From NCBI RefSeq assembly GCF_000729995.1, contig NZ_JNFG01000011.1, forward strand, positions 62,001 through 126,000: a DNA stretch of 64,000 bases. Direction: 5' to 3'. This DNA is from Caballeronia sordidicola (GTDB lineage Bacteria; Pseudomonadota; Gammaproteobacteria; Burkholderiales; Burkholderiaceae). The position numbers were made by a program, and so were the translations under genes. The notes below the pieces were generated by a model. The model worked only from the letters and a program-made list of their open reading frames with translations. It was not told where the DNA came from and ran no database searches. This document shows, piece after piece, positions 18,235-27,184 of this stretch (position 1 is the first letter of the stretch; each line of letters begins with the position of its first letter).

Positions 18235-19302
18235 ATGACTCGATATATCGACGTCAACGACATCAGGCAACTGCTTCGCACCATCGGCCCGGAAACCTTC
18301 ATCCACACCCTCGCGGACTACATCCGCGCCGATTACCTCCGCTGGCCTCAGTTCGACAAGTCACCCCGCACGGCGGCGCATTCACCCGAAGGTGTCATTG
18401 AGCTGATGCCTGTTGCGGACCATGCGCTCTACGGTTTCAAGTACGTCAACGGGCATCCCAACAACACCCGCGCCAACCTGCTGACCGTGATGGCATTCGG
18501 TGTTCTCGCCGACGTCGCCACCGGCGTCCCCTTGCTCCTCAGCGAGTTCACCATCATGACGGCGCTGCGTACGGCTGCTACCTCCGCGCTCGCCGCAAGC
18601 GTCCTTGCACGGCCGGGATCGAAGTCAATGGCGTTGATCGGCAACGGCGCGCAAAGCGAGTTCCAGGCGCTGGCGTTCAAGAATATGCTGGGCATCGAGC
18701 ATATTCGCGTGTTCGACACGGACCCCGCCGCCACTGACAAACTCATCCGCAACCTCTCCGGCGTCAAGGGGCTGGCGCTCACGCGCGCGGCGTCGATACG
18801 CGAGGCCGTGCAAGGCGCCGACATTGTCACCACCGTCACCGCGGATAAAACCAACGCGACCATTCTCACGCCCGACATGATTGAAGCGGGGATGCACATC
18901 AACGCCGTGGGCGGTGATTGTCCTGGCAAGACCGAGTTGCATGCCGACGTGCTGAACGGTGCACGCGTGATGGTGGAGTTCGAGCCGCAGACGCGCATGG
19001 AAGGCGATATCCAGCAACTTCCCGCCGACTCACCCGTGATCGAGTTCTGGCGCGTGCTGGCGGGTGAAGTGCAAGGACGCGAATCAGACGCACAGGTGAC
19101 GGTATTCGATTCAGTCGGGTTCGCGCTGGAAGACTTTTCGGCGCTGCGTTACCTGAACGATCTCGTGCGCACCGAGGGGATCGGCACGCGGATTGACCTG
19201 ATCGCGCAGCCGTCGAACTGCAAGGATCTCTACTCGCTCGTGGCATCGTCCGGCGCCGCTGAAAGCGACGAACGCGTACGAGGCCTCTTTCAGGCTGCCT
19301 GA
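18235..19302 (+). CDS. Ornithine cyclodeaminase
   Basis: This 355-residue NAD-dependent enzyme converts L-ornithine to L-proline and ammonia. It matches the true ornithine cyclodeaminase subgroup rather than the wider mu-crystallin family: FKYVNGHPNNTRANLLTVMAFG, LLSEFTIMTALRTAATSALAA, the nucleotide-binding MALIGNGAQSEFQALAF, and NAVGGDCPGKTELH. The start has AGGAACG upstream. It follows the deacylase gene by 80 bp in the same direction, and a LysR gene follows. The likely role is catabolism of ornithine released by the deacylase. Confidence 0.93.
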   Translation: MTRYIDVNDIRQLLRTIGPETFIHTLADYIRADYLRWPQFDKSPRTAAHSPEGVIELMPVADHALYGFKYVNGHPNNTRANLLTVMAFGVLADVATGVPLLLSEFTIMTALRTAATSALAASVLARPGSKSMALIGNGAQSEFQALAFKNMLGIEHIRVFDTDPAATDKLIRNLSGVKGLALTRAASIREAVQGADIVTTVTADKTNATILTPDMIEAGMHINAVGGDCPGKTELHADVLNGARVMVEFEPQTRMEGDIQQLPADSPVIEFWRVLAGEVQGRESDAQVTVFDSVGFALEDFSALRYLNDLVRTEGIGTRIDLIAQPSNCKDLYSLVASSGAAESDERVRGLFQAA

Positions 19303-19433
19303 GTCATCGCGGTTGGGCTTCGTTGATACACGTTGGCCTTCTGGAAGGCTATGCTTGCACAAGCCGAACGCATCGCTCCCGCCGGCATGGCATGGGACCG
19401 GGCGAGCGTTGCACTTATTCCAGAGGGTTTTTC

Positions 19434-20351
19434 ATGACGTTGATCCAGCTCCGGGTGTTTTGCGCAGTCGTGGAGCAAGGCAGTTTCCGGGGCGCTGCAC
19501 GAGCGCTCGACATCGGGCAAAGCACACTGACGCAAGCCATCCAGAGCCTTGAGGCCGAACTCGGCGTGACGCTATTGAACCGCTCGCATCAGGGTATCAG
19601 CGTGACCAGCCTGGGCGAGACCTTCCTCATTCGCGCGAACGCGATCATTATTGATTGCGAACGCGCGATGCAGGAGATGCAGCAGTCATTGGGAGAACCC
19701 GAAGGACAGATTACGCTCGGCGTTACGTCCGAGCCGTTAGCGGAATCCCTGCTGCCGGTACTCAAGCGTTTTATCGCACGCTTTCCGCGCGTGCGCGTGC
19801 ATGTGTCCAGCGGCTATACGAAGATGCTGATCGAGAAGATCCGCGATGGCCGGCTCGACTTCGCCCTGTGTCCGCTAGCGCCGCAGGTCAGCGACGTCGA
19901 TCTCGACATAGAACGCCTCTACCGGTCGGTGCCGGGCGTGATCGCGCGCAAGGGACACCCTCAAGCGCATGCCACCTCCGTTCTCGATCTGAAGGATTGC
20001 GAGTGGGTCAGCATCCGGCCTGCGGGAATTGTCGGTGGGGCGGAGAACCGCCTGACCAGCCTCTTTCGAGCAGAGGGACTGGGGGAGCCGAAGATTGTCA
20101 TCACGGCGGAGTCGCTGCTGGAGACGCTGCACATTGTTTGCGAATCCGATTACCTGACCATCGAGCCGCGCGTGCTGGTCGAGTTGAAGCTGTTCTCGAA
20201 TTCGATCGTCAATATCCCGATCCGTGAAGCGTTCGATCCTCGCGATGTCTGTCTGATCAGCCGGCGGTCTTCGCCGTTGACTACGGTCGCGCAGGAGCTC
20301 GCAAGTATGCTCGTGTCCTATTCACGCATGCTGCATGGCGCCGGTTCGTGA
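19434..20351 (+). CDS. LysR-family regulator, second of a paralogous pair
   Basis: This 305-residue regulator has the helix-turn-helix SFRGAARALDIGQSTLTQAIQSLE. It is closely similar along its whole length to the LysR protein encoded at 15976-16899. The start MTLIQLRVFCAVVEQG corresponds exactly to its paralogue's, so the longer frame from 19323 is not used. It stands 131 bp after the ornithine cyclodeaminase gene. Divergence is greatest in the C-terminal effector domain, which suggests slightly different ligands. Confidence 0.9.
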   Translation: MTLIQLRVFCAVVEQGSFRGAARALDIGQSTLTQAIQSLEAELGVTLLNRSHQGISVTSLGETFLIRANAIIIDCERAMQEMQQSLGEPEGQITLGVTSEPLAESLLPVLKRFIARFPRVRVHVSSGYTKMLIEKIRDGRLDFALCPLAPQVSDVDLDIERLYRSVPGVIARKGHPQAHATSVLDLKDCEWVSIRPAGIVGGAENRLTSLFRAEGLGEPKIVITAESLLETLHIVCESDYLTIEPRVLVELKLFSNSIVNIPIREAFDPRDVCLISRRSSPLTTVAQELASMLVSYSRMLHGAGS

Positions 20352-20388
20352 AGAGCGCCATGTGTTTGTTCTTCCTCCCGGTCCGTTT

Positions 20389-21930
20389 CTAAGTCTCAAT
20401 CGAGCCGGTCAGGTCATCATGCCGCAACGCGCCGCCGTTGATGTTCACTTCACGCTTGAACGTTATCGTCTTGCCCGAGAACTCGCAGATCACCGTGTCG
20501 CGGAACGCGGTCTCAGGGAAGATCCAGGTCATTTGCAGGCGCGTGTTATCCAGCCAGCATGCTCGCGCGACGACCGGACTGTTATCGAACTCGTAGCCGT
20601 GATGAAGATCGCTGCCGGGCATGTTGGTCCGGCCCTCCAGCCACCGCCCTAATCCGGCGGCAATGACATGTTCGCCTTGCACATCGGTAAGACGAAACAC
20701 GCAGGTCTCGCCGGTGAATTCGAATTGCAATGCGCTCACACCCTGGCGGTTGGGGTGCATCACGAAGCGCTGCGTCTGTCCGGGTGCACGTGCCCCATCC
20801 GTGGCTGCGCCGGCCCGTTGGAAAGGCTCTTTCCATGCTGCCGGGGCGTCAGGACTTTGCCAGTCGGCAAGTCTCGCTTTGAGCCGCGCGTCGGCGGCGG
20901 CGCCGTCTTCAATGTCATCACGAATCTGATCACGAATTTGATCACGAAACGCCGCCGGAAAATGCCGGTCGATATGCGACAACAGCTGCGCGCTGCCCTT
21001 GATCGCGCCGGTCACGGCGAGCGTTGCGCCGTGCAACGGGAACACCGTTGTCATCTGGACAAACTTGCCGATGGCGCTGTACGTGCCGTCAGGCCGCGTC
21101 CACCAGTGATAGCCGTATTTCACAGGCTCGCCGTGCGCGCTCGTTGCGGCGGCGACCCAGCTTTCGGGAAGCAGGCGTTTGCCCTCCCATACGCCGTTTT
21201 GCGCATGCAGCACGCCCAGTTTCAACAAATCCGCAGTTCGTGCGATGAGGCCGTTGCCACCCGGATTGATGCCGTCCGGACCGATATCCCAGGATTCGCC
21301 AACAATACCCATCGGCTCGAAGATTCGCGGCTTGAGGTATTCATGCAGCGTCACGCCCGCGGCGCGGCTGAGTATGGCCGACAACATGTAGCTGGCAGCG
21401 CTCGTGTACATGAAGGCCGTTCCCGGCTCATGCACAATTTTGATCTTGAAGAACTCCGCTATCCAGCTCGTGTTCAGCGATCGCCACTCTGCCCCGGATG
21501 TTTCGCCCGCGTGGCCCACGCGCATTGTCAGGAGGTCTTCTATGGTCATCGCCGTCAGCCAGCCCTGATTCGGTTCGACAGCGACCTCGGGGAAAAACGA
21601 CACCACCTTGTCGTCGAGCTTGAAGAGGCCTTCCTCCAGCGCCAGCCCGATCGCACATGCGGTGAAGCTCTTGACGACCGAGTGCAGGTTGCGCGGCCGG
21701 TCGGGCCGATATGGCCAGCGCCAGCCCTCGGCTACCACGCAGCCGTTACGATGAAGCATGAAGGCGTGAAGGTCGAGGCCGGCTGCTTCGACGTCGTTCA
21801 GGAATTCGACGATGGCATCGGCATCCACGCCGGCCGTGGACGGATCAGCGCGCGTCAGACCATCGGCTTGCTGGGCCGCGATGAGGTCTGCTGCAGGCGT
21901 AGCGCCGCATTCCACGAAAAGGTCCGACAT
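20389..21930 (-). CDS. Serine hydrolase, class C beta-lactamase/esterase fold, with C-terminal extension
   Basis: This 513-residue penicillin-binding-protein-like hydrolase has the nucleophile motif SxxK as SVVK (LHSVVKSFTACAIG), the second motif as YTSA, and PDGINPGGNGLIARTADLLKLG downstream. Residues beyond about 400 form an extra beta-rich domain. I see no signal peptide from the preferred start MSDLFVECG, which has CAGGAGAGACG upstream, so it is probably cytoplasmic. Members of this family act as esterases, amidases or D-amino-acid peptidases, so the substrate cannot be assigned. It lies 160 bp downstream of the mocR gene in the same orientation and may be its target. Confidence 0.85.
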   Translation of the reverse strand: MSDLFVECGATPAADLIAAQQADGLTRADPSTAGVDADAIVEFLNDVEAAGLDLHAFMLHRNGCVVAEGWRWPYRPDRPRNLHSVVKSFTACAIGLALEEGLFKLDDKVVSFFPEVAVEPNQGWLTAMTIEDLLTMRVGHAGETSGAEWRSLNTSWIAEFFKIKIVHEPGTAFMYTSAASYMLSAILSRAAGVTLHEYLKPRIFEPMGIVGESWDIGPDGINPGGNGLIARTADLLKLGVLHAQNGVWEGKRLLPESWVAAATSAHGEPVKYGYHWWTRPDGTYSAIGKFVQMTTVFPLHGATLAVTGAIKGSAQLLSHIDRHFPAAFRDQIRDQIRDDIEDGAAADARLKARLADWQSPDAPAAWKEPFQRAGAATDGARAPGQTQRFVMHPNRQGVSALQFEFTGETCVFRLTDVQGEHVIAAGLGRWLEGRTNMPGSDLHHGYEFDNSPVVARACWLDNTRLQMTWIFPETAFRDTVICEFSGKTITFKREVNINGGALRHDDLTGSIET

Positions 21931-22090
21931 CGTCTCTCCTGCTATTTGAAAAATGGGTCGTGGCTTTGATCGTCGGCCCGGTTCGCACCTGCAAACATAT
22001 CCGGCAGTGCGACAGCACGCGTCACACGATGCTAGGTGCAATAGCGCCCTCAAGGAAGCCCGTTTCGACGATCACACGCGGAAAATCAGA

Positions 22091-23506
22091 TCACCGCACA
22101 GTTGGGTCCGCTTGCCCCATATGCTCGAAGAACCGGATAGCACGCGCATCGTCGGTATGTGCCGTGTTGATCCGCACCCACGCGGACACCTCGCCGTTCG
22201 GACGGTAGTAGCTCCCCGGCGCAAGCGTGATGCCAAATTTCAGCGCGTGATCGACCAGGACCATCGAGTCGTCTATACCGGGCACGCGCGCCCAAATGAA
22301 ATTGCCGCCGGTGGGTTCGTCGAAGACTTCCCAGCCGTTTTCCTCAAGACGCTGAACTGCTGTTGACAGCGTGTCGTGAATGCGTCGCCGCAAGCGCTCG
22401 AGATATTTGCGGTACGTGCCGCGCTCAAGCAAGGCCGCCACCACGCATTCGCTAAAGCGCGAGCCGCCCAGGCTGGTGAGCACCTTTACATCGACCAGGT
22501 CCTTGATCAGGTCGCGCTTGGCCGCCAGATAACCAATCCGCAGCGACGACGACAGCGTCTTCGACAACCCGCCCACGTAGATCACATGATCGAGCTGATC
22601 GAGCGACGCAAGCCGTTGAGTCGGTGTTGCCTGGAAGTCTGCATAGATGTCATCTTCCACGATCATGAAGTCGTGCTGCTGCGCGAGTTGCAGCAGCTTG
22701 AACGCGACCTGCGGCGCGACATTCGTCGCGGTCGGGTTATGAAAGACGGTGTTGATGAAGAACAGTTTCGGCTTGATCGTCTTGAGCAAATGCTCGGCAA
22801 CATCGACATCCGGTCCGCTCGCCAGACGCGGTACGCCGACAATCCTGACGCCCTGCAACTTGAGCAAGCCGAACAGGTTGTAGTACCCGGGGTCTTCCAC
22901 GAACACGGTGTCTCCCGGCTTCAGCATGAACCGGACGACCAGATCGAGCGCCTGGCTCGCACCGCTGGTAGCAATGATGTTGGAAATGTCCGCCTCGATG
23001 CCGACCATCCCGAGGCGCATCTGGATCTGGTGCCTCAGGTTCGCGTCGCCGTGCGGCATGGCGTAGTCGATCACGCAGCTCGGGTCCATCCGCATGACCT
23101 GGCGCACGGTCTGGGCAATGCCCTCGATGTCTCGCCACGCTTCAGGCACGAAACCGCTGCTCAGCTTCAGGGACTCGCCGGGATAGTTGAACTGCTGCAG
23201 GATCTGATGCGATTCCTCCTCGGCAAGACGAGGATCCGAGCCGCCCGAAGCACTGCTCTCACTCCCCATGTGGTGCGCCACGTAGAAACCGGAACCATGC
23301 TTCGGCACGATAAAACCCAGCGACGAGAGCCGGTCATAGGCTTCGATAACCGGAAACCGGCTGATCTTCTGGGTGGCCGCGAGCTCCCGGATGGACGGCA
23401 GCTTCACGCCCGCCAGCATCTGCCGCGAGCGGATCAGGCCCGAGATACCGGTCACGAGTTGATCGGTCATGGGGACGCCATTATGGGGATCGATGACGAG
23501 GTTCAT
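22091..23506 (-). CDS. MocR-family regulator (GntR winged helix fused to a PLP aminotransferase-like domain)
   Basis: This 471-residue regulator has an N-terminal GntR helix-turn-helix (SIRELAATQKISRFPVIEAYDRL) and a fold-type I aminotransferase domain. The pyridoxal phosphate lysine is in GGLSKTLSSSLRIGYLA, and the cofactor-binding aspartate region is VEDDIYADFQ. MocR proteins usually sense an amino compound through PLP and control transport or catabolic genes. It is divergent from a DUF2917 gene across 145 bp containing a good dyad, and the serine hydrolase gene follows it on the same strand. Confidence 0.92.
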   Translation of the reverse strand: MNLVIDPHNGVPMTDQLVTGISGLIRSRQMLAGVKLPSIRELAATQKISRFPVIEAYDRLSSLGFIVPKHGSGFYVAHHMGSESSASGGSDPRLAEEESHQILQQFNYPGESLKLSSGFVPEAWRDIEGIAQTVRQVMRMDPSCVIDYAMPHGDANLRHQIQMRLGMVGIEADISNIIATSGASQALDLVVRFMLKPGDTVFVEDPGYYNLFGLLKLQGVRIVGVPRLASGPDVDVAEHLLKTIKPKLFFINTVFHNPTATNVAPQVAFKLLQLAQQHDFMIVEDDIYADFQATPTQRLASLDQLDHVIYVGGLSKTLSSSLRIGYLAAKRDLIKDLVDVKVLTSLGGSRFSECVVAALLERGTYRKYLERLRRRIHDTLSTAVQRLEENGWEVFDEPTGGNFIWARVPGIDDSMVLVDHALKFGITLAPGSYYRPNGEVSAWVRINTAHTDDARAIRFFEHMGQADPTVR

Positions 23507-23541
23507 CGCGTGATCTCATGAAGTGTGCAGGGAAAATCACT

Positions 23542-23563
23542 GAACAGTGCGGGGCAACTGTTC
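23542..23563. promoter_or_regulatory. 7-bp inverted repeat in the mocR/DUF2917 divergent promoter
   Basis: GAACAGT (23542-23548) and ACTGTTC (23557-23563) are perfect inverse complements separated by 8 bases, and a further ACTGT follows at 23567. It lies 36 bp upstream of the mocR start. It is a candidate MocR autoregulatory operator. Confidence 0.4.
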
Positions 23564-23651
23564 GCGACTGTACATTCCCAAGATTGGAGTTTAAATAAAT
23601 AATGCAGTCAAGAGGCCGTCTCTCTGTGAGCGGCCATGATGGGAGAAGGAC

Positions 23652-23960
23652 ATGCGAGAAATCCGGACCTTGGAGCAGGAACCCCATGATGCGCCAGCCT
23701 GCTGGCTCATCGATCGGCCACATACCCTGACGGTTTGCCGGGGTACGGTGTGGCTGACCATTGAAGGCGAATCTGACGACTGGTGGCTGCGGGAAGGCGA
23801 AACGCTTGAGCTTGCGCCGCGTTCGAAGGTCTGGATCAGCGCATCCGGCTCAAGTAGCCGTTTCGTTTTGGCCTCGGCACCGGTATTCTCCCCCACGCGG
23901 CGATTCGCTTTCTACTGGCTGCTGATCCGTTTTGGCCAACGCAGGACGCGGGCAATGTGA
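23652..23960 (+). CDS. DUF2917 domain-containing protein
   Basis: This 102-residue protein carries the DUF2917 pattern WLIDRPHTLTVCRGTVWLTIEGESDDWWLREGETLEL, a small cupin-like beta domain common in Burkholderiales. The C-terminus (RRFAFYWLLIRFGQRR) is basic and aromatic. The start is supported by GGGAGAAGGAC. Its function is unknown. It is divergent from mocR and precedes an aminotransferase gene by 61 bp. Confidence 0.85.
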   Translation: MREIRTLEQEPHDAPACWLIDRPHTLTVCRGTVWLTIEGESDDWWLREGETLELAPRSKVWISASGSSSRFVLASAPVFSPTRRFAFYWLLIRFGQRRTRAM

Positions 23961-24021
23961 GCGGGTCGCGGCTTAGCCACCCGCTTGAGCCACCCAATAT
24001 CGCTTTATTAAACGAGCCCTG

Positions 24022-25260
24022 ATGAACGACCGACATACCTTCTCCGCAGAATCCGGCACGCCGGATACGTTCAGCATCGCGTGTCCGACGGTCCTGCCGC
24101 TCTCTTCAATTCTTCCCGAAGAGCCTCTGCTGATGATGGGCGCCGGCCCCGTTCCAATTCCCGACGCCGTGGCCCGAGCCAACGGCGTCGTGATCAACCA
24201 TCTTGGCTCGACCATGGCCGCGGTTATCGGCCAGGTCAAGACAATGGCCCGGTACGTGTTTCAGACCGAATCGAAATGGGTGATGGGCGTGGCCGGGCCG
24301 GGGTCTGCCGCCATGGAAATGGCGATCACGAATCTCGCGTGGAAAGGCTCGCGCGTGCTCTGCATCTGCAACGGGTTCTTCAGCGAACGCATGGCGGAGA
24401 TGGCGAGGCGAACCGGCGCCCAGGTGGAAACGCTGAATGTGGTCGACGGTACCGCCGCGGACACGCAGCAAGTAGCGCAAGCCATCGACCGGTTTCGTCC
24501 GGAGATCGTGACTATCGTGCATGGCGAGACGTCCAACACCGTCTGGAATCGCAGCCTCGAATCGATCGCCTCTGTCGCCCGCGCCGCTGGCGCGCTGGTG
24601 ATCGTCGACGCGGTCTGCACGCTGAGCACCATGCCGCTGCCGATGGACGCATGGGGTATCGACGCCGTGATTACCGGGGGTCAGAAAGGGCTGTCATCAA
24701 TTCCCGGTGTCTCGCTGCTCGCGTTCTCTGAAACGGCCTGGCAACGCATCATGACGCGACCTGTGCCCCAGACACATTGGTGCCTCGATGCTTCGCTGGC
24801 AACCAACTTCTGGCATAACGCGTCCTACCATTACACGGCGCCGGTGTCGGGCGTGCTCGCGCTCCATGAGGCGCTGCGACTGGTTTGCGCGGAGACGCTC
24901 GAGCGCCGGTTCGCACGTCATCAGCGGTGTTCGAACGCGCTGCAATCGGGCATTGAAGCCCTCTCGCTGAAGCTCTATGTTTCGAAGCCGAGCCGGTTGA
25001 ATTCGGTCGTGGGTATCGCGTTGCCGCAGGGCATGAGCGGTTCGGATGTGTGCGCCCATATCTCGCGCCATCATCACGTCGAGATTGCAGGCTCATTCGG
25101 CGCGCCGATCGTACGGATCGGTCAGATGGGCGAGCAATGCCGGGAGCATCATCTCTTCAGGACCATCCATGCGCTCGGGCGGACCATGATCGACCTCGGC
25201 GTGCCGGTGGATCTTCCCGCGGGCGTGGCTGCGCTGGAGCGGTCGTTATCGGCGGCTTGA
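24022..25260 (+). CDS. Class V aminotransferase (alanine-glyoxylate/serine-pyruvate type)
   Basis: This 412-residue PLP enzyme is of the alanine-glyoxylate aminotransferase group. The N-terminal GAGPVPIPDAVARANG and the gate motif GPGSAAMEMAITNL are typical. The phosphate and ring contacts are VHGETSNTVWN and VDAVCTLSTM, and the catalytic lysine is in TGGQKGLSSIPG. The same fold serves serine-glyoxylate, 2-aminoethylphosphonate, pyridoxamine-pyruvate and ureidoglycine-glyoxylate (PucG) transaminases. Nearby guanine deaminase and PuuE-like genes make PucG worth considering, but no residue I can see decides it. The ribosome-binding site is weak (GAG). Confidence 0.85.
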   Translation: MNDRHTFSAESGTPDTFSIACPTVLPLSSILPEEPLLMMGAGPVPIPDAVARANGVVINHLGSTMAAVIGQVKTMARYVFQTESKWVMGVAGPGSAAMEMAITNLAWKGSRVLCICNGFFSERMAEMARRTGAQVETLNVVDGTAADTQQVAQAIDRFRPEIVTIVHGETSNTVWNRSLESIASVARAAGALVIVDAVCTLSTMPLPMDAWGIDAVITGGQKGLSSIPGVSLLAFSETAWQRIMTRPVPQTHWCLDASLATNFWHNASYHYTAPVSGVLALHEALRLVCAETLERRFARHQRCSNALQSGIEALSLKLYVSKPSRLNSVVGIALPQGMSGSDVCAHISRHHHVEIAGSFGAPIVRIGQMGEQCREHHLFRTIHALGRTMIDLGVPVDLPAGVAALERSLSAA

Positions 25261-25290
25261 TTAGCGCGAGGGCGCATGAGCTTCTCGCGG

Positions 25291-26202
25291 TCAGCCCGCA
25301 AGCGCCTTCGAACGTCGCCGACTCAGCCACTGCACCGTCAGCAGCCCCACCACCATCACCGTCAACGACAGCATCGTGGTCATCGTGCCAAGCGCATAGA
25401 TCACGGGCGTGGTGACGGAAGTCGTGAGCCCCTGCAATTCCAGCGGCAACGTGTTCTGGTCGCCGATCGCCTGCGACGTGCGCGCGATCTCGTCCCACGA
25501 CAGCGTGAAGCCGAACATCCCGACCCCAATCACCGACGGCCCGATGATCGGCAACACCACATGGCAAAAGCTCTGCCAGGGCGACGCGCCCAGGTCGCGA
25601 GCCGCCTCTTCGTACGCCGGGTTGAAGCGGTTGAAGACAGCGAACATCACGAGCAACCCGAAGGGCAGCGTCCACGTCAGGTGCGCGCCGAGTGCCGAAG
25701 TGTAAAGACCCATCGACGTGGTGTAGTTGTCGACGAATGATTGATGTCCCCACGCACCGGCCAGATACTTGACGCCGTTGTCCAGCAGCCGGAACGTCAG
25801 CCCGATTCCCAGCGACACGATGATCGACGGCATGATCAGGCTCGCGACGGACACATAGAACACAGCCGTGTCGCCGCGAAAGCGCTTGCGAAATGCGAGC
25901 CCTGCCGCGACCGAGAACAGCACGGTCAACACCGTGACGACAGCGGCAAGACGCACTGACCGTCCGAATGCGGCCCAGATGTCGATGTCCCCCACGCCTT
26001 GGCGCAACACCTCGAACCAGTGCAGCGAAACACCGCGCATGGGGAATGTGAGACCGCCTTCCGGTCCCTGGAACGACAGGATGAAGATTGTGATGACCGG
26101 TCCATAGAGGAACAGCACGAATAGCCCGAACACCAGCGCGAGCCAGTAAAAACTGGCGGGACGCCGCTCGCGGTGCTTCGGGTTCAAACTGGTCGCGGCC
26201 AT
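25291..26202 (-). CDS. ABC transporter permease, PotC type
   Basis: This 303-residue inner-membrane permease is of the polyamine/2-aminoethylphosphonate class. Helix 1 is FYWLALVFGLFVLFLYGPVITIFILSF. The EAA loop is NPAYEEAARDLGASPWQSFCHVVLPIIGPS, and the GFTLSWDEIARTSQAIG signature is typical of PotC-like proteins. It begins one base after the end of the partner permease gene, with AAGGAG upstream. It is the last gene of a minus-strand operon that runs ATPase, binding protein, permease B, permease C. Confidence 0.92.
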   Translation of the reverse strand: MAATSLNPKHRERRPASFYWLALVFGLFVLFLYGPVITIFILSFQGPEGGLTFPMRGVSLHWFEVLRQGVGDIDIWAAFGRSVRLAAVVTVLTVLFSVAAGLAFRKRFRGDTAVFYVSVASLIMPSIIVSLGIGLTFRLLDNGVKYLAGAWGHQSFVDNYTTSMGLYTSALGAHLTWTLPFGLLVMFAVFNRFNPAYEEAARDLGASPWQSFCHVVLPIIGPSVIGVGMFGFTLSWDEIARTSQAIGDQNTLPLELQGLTTSVTTPVIYALGTMTTMLSLTVMVVGLLTVQWLSRRRSKALAG

Positions 26203-26203
26203 G

Positions 26204-27118
26204 TCAAAGCTCCTTGCGGATATCGACTACGCGCGTGAGCGCCCAGACAATCATCAGCACGACGGCTAGCAGGATGATCGCGTTGGCCGCGGCAGCCGGA
26301 AACTGAAGATAGCCGGTCTGCACCTGGATGATCTTTCCGACCGACGCAATCTGCTGCCCACCCATCACGCCGACCGTCAGGAAATCGCCCATGACGATGG
26401 TGATCACGAAGATCGAGCCGATCACAATGCCCGTCTTCGACAGCGGCAACACCACCTCGCGGATCACCTGCCAGCCGCTCGCGCCAGCATCGCGCGCGGC
26501 TTCGAGCAACGACCGGTCGATGCGCATCATGGCATTGAAGATCGGTACGATCATGAAGAACGTATACAAATGCACGAACGCGAGCACGACGGAAAAGTTC
26601 GAATAGAGCAGCCATTCAAGCGGCTTGTCGATCATGTGCGATGAAAGCAGAGCCTGGTTGACCAGCCCGTTGCGGCCGAGCAGCGGTATCCACGAGATCA
26701 TCCGGATCACGTTCGACGTCCAGAACGGAATTGTGCAGACAAGGAATAATACCGTCTGCATACCTGATGACCGGACATGAAACGACAGGAAATACGCGAT
26801 CGTAAAACCGAGCACGAGCGTCACCGCCCAGACGATGGCGCAGAACTTAATCGTCGACCAGTAGGTCTTGAAGGTCACGCAGACATCGGTCATCGAAGAA
26901 CAGCCGTCGAAGATCGCCGCGTAGTTCTTGAACGTGAATGCGGGGATGATCTGGTATTCGTTGAAGTCCCAGAAACTCACGATCAGGGTGATGACAAGCG
27001 GCACGAGAAAGAACAGGACGAAGGTCAACGCGAGCGGCGTTGCCTGTAGCCATGCGGCCGCGCGCCGATGCTTGACAGTCGCCTCCAGCGGTTGGATGGG
27101 AAGCTCGATCGATGCCAT
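26204..27118 (-). CDS. ABC transporter permease, PotB type
   Basis: This 304-residue inner-membrane permease is the partner of the PotC-type protein. An N-terminal helix (PLALTFVLFFLVPLVITLIVSFWDF) is followed by a periplasmic segment (FKNYAAIF) and the core domain with the EAA loop LLEAARDAGASGWQVIREVVLPLS. Gene order and near-zero spacing make it co-transcribed with the other importer genes. A stem-loop precedes it on the transcript, between the binding-protein gene and this one. Confidence 0.92.
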   Translation of the reverse strand: MASIELPIQPLEATVKHRRAAAWLQATPLALTFVLFFLVPLVITLIVSFWDFNEYQIIPAFTFKNYAAIFDGCSSMTDVCVTFKTYWSTIKFCAIVWAVTLVLGFTIAYFLSFHVRSSGMQTVLFLVCTIPFWTSNVIRMISWIPLLGRNGLVNQALLSSHMIDKPLEWLLYSNFSVVLAFVHLYTFFMIVPIFNAMMRIDRSLLEAARDAGASGWQVIREVVLPLSKTGIVIGSIFVITIVMGDFLTVGVMGGQQIASVGKIIQVQTGYLQFPAAAANAIILLAVVLMIVWALTRVVDIRKEL

Positions 27119-27147
27119 CGCGGATTACCTGGTGGATAAATAAAGGT

Positions 27148-27167
27148 GGCCGGCGACCACGCCGGCC
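27148..27167 (-). terminator. Intra-operon stem-loop (attenuator or mRNA stabiliser)
   Basis: GGCCGGCG and CGCCGGCC form a perfect 8-bp stem closed by a 4-nt loop, in the 66-bp gap between the binding-protein stop and the permease start. On the minus-strand transcript it is followed by ACCTTTATTTAT. Such hairpins commonly lower permease expression relative to the binding protein, by partial termination or by protecting the upstream mRNA. Confidence 0.65.
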
Positions 27168-27184
27168 CTACGCGGTCAGCCACA

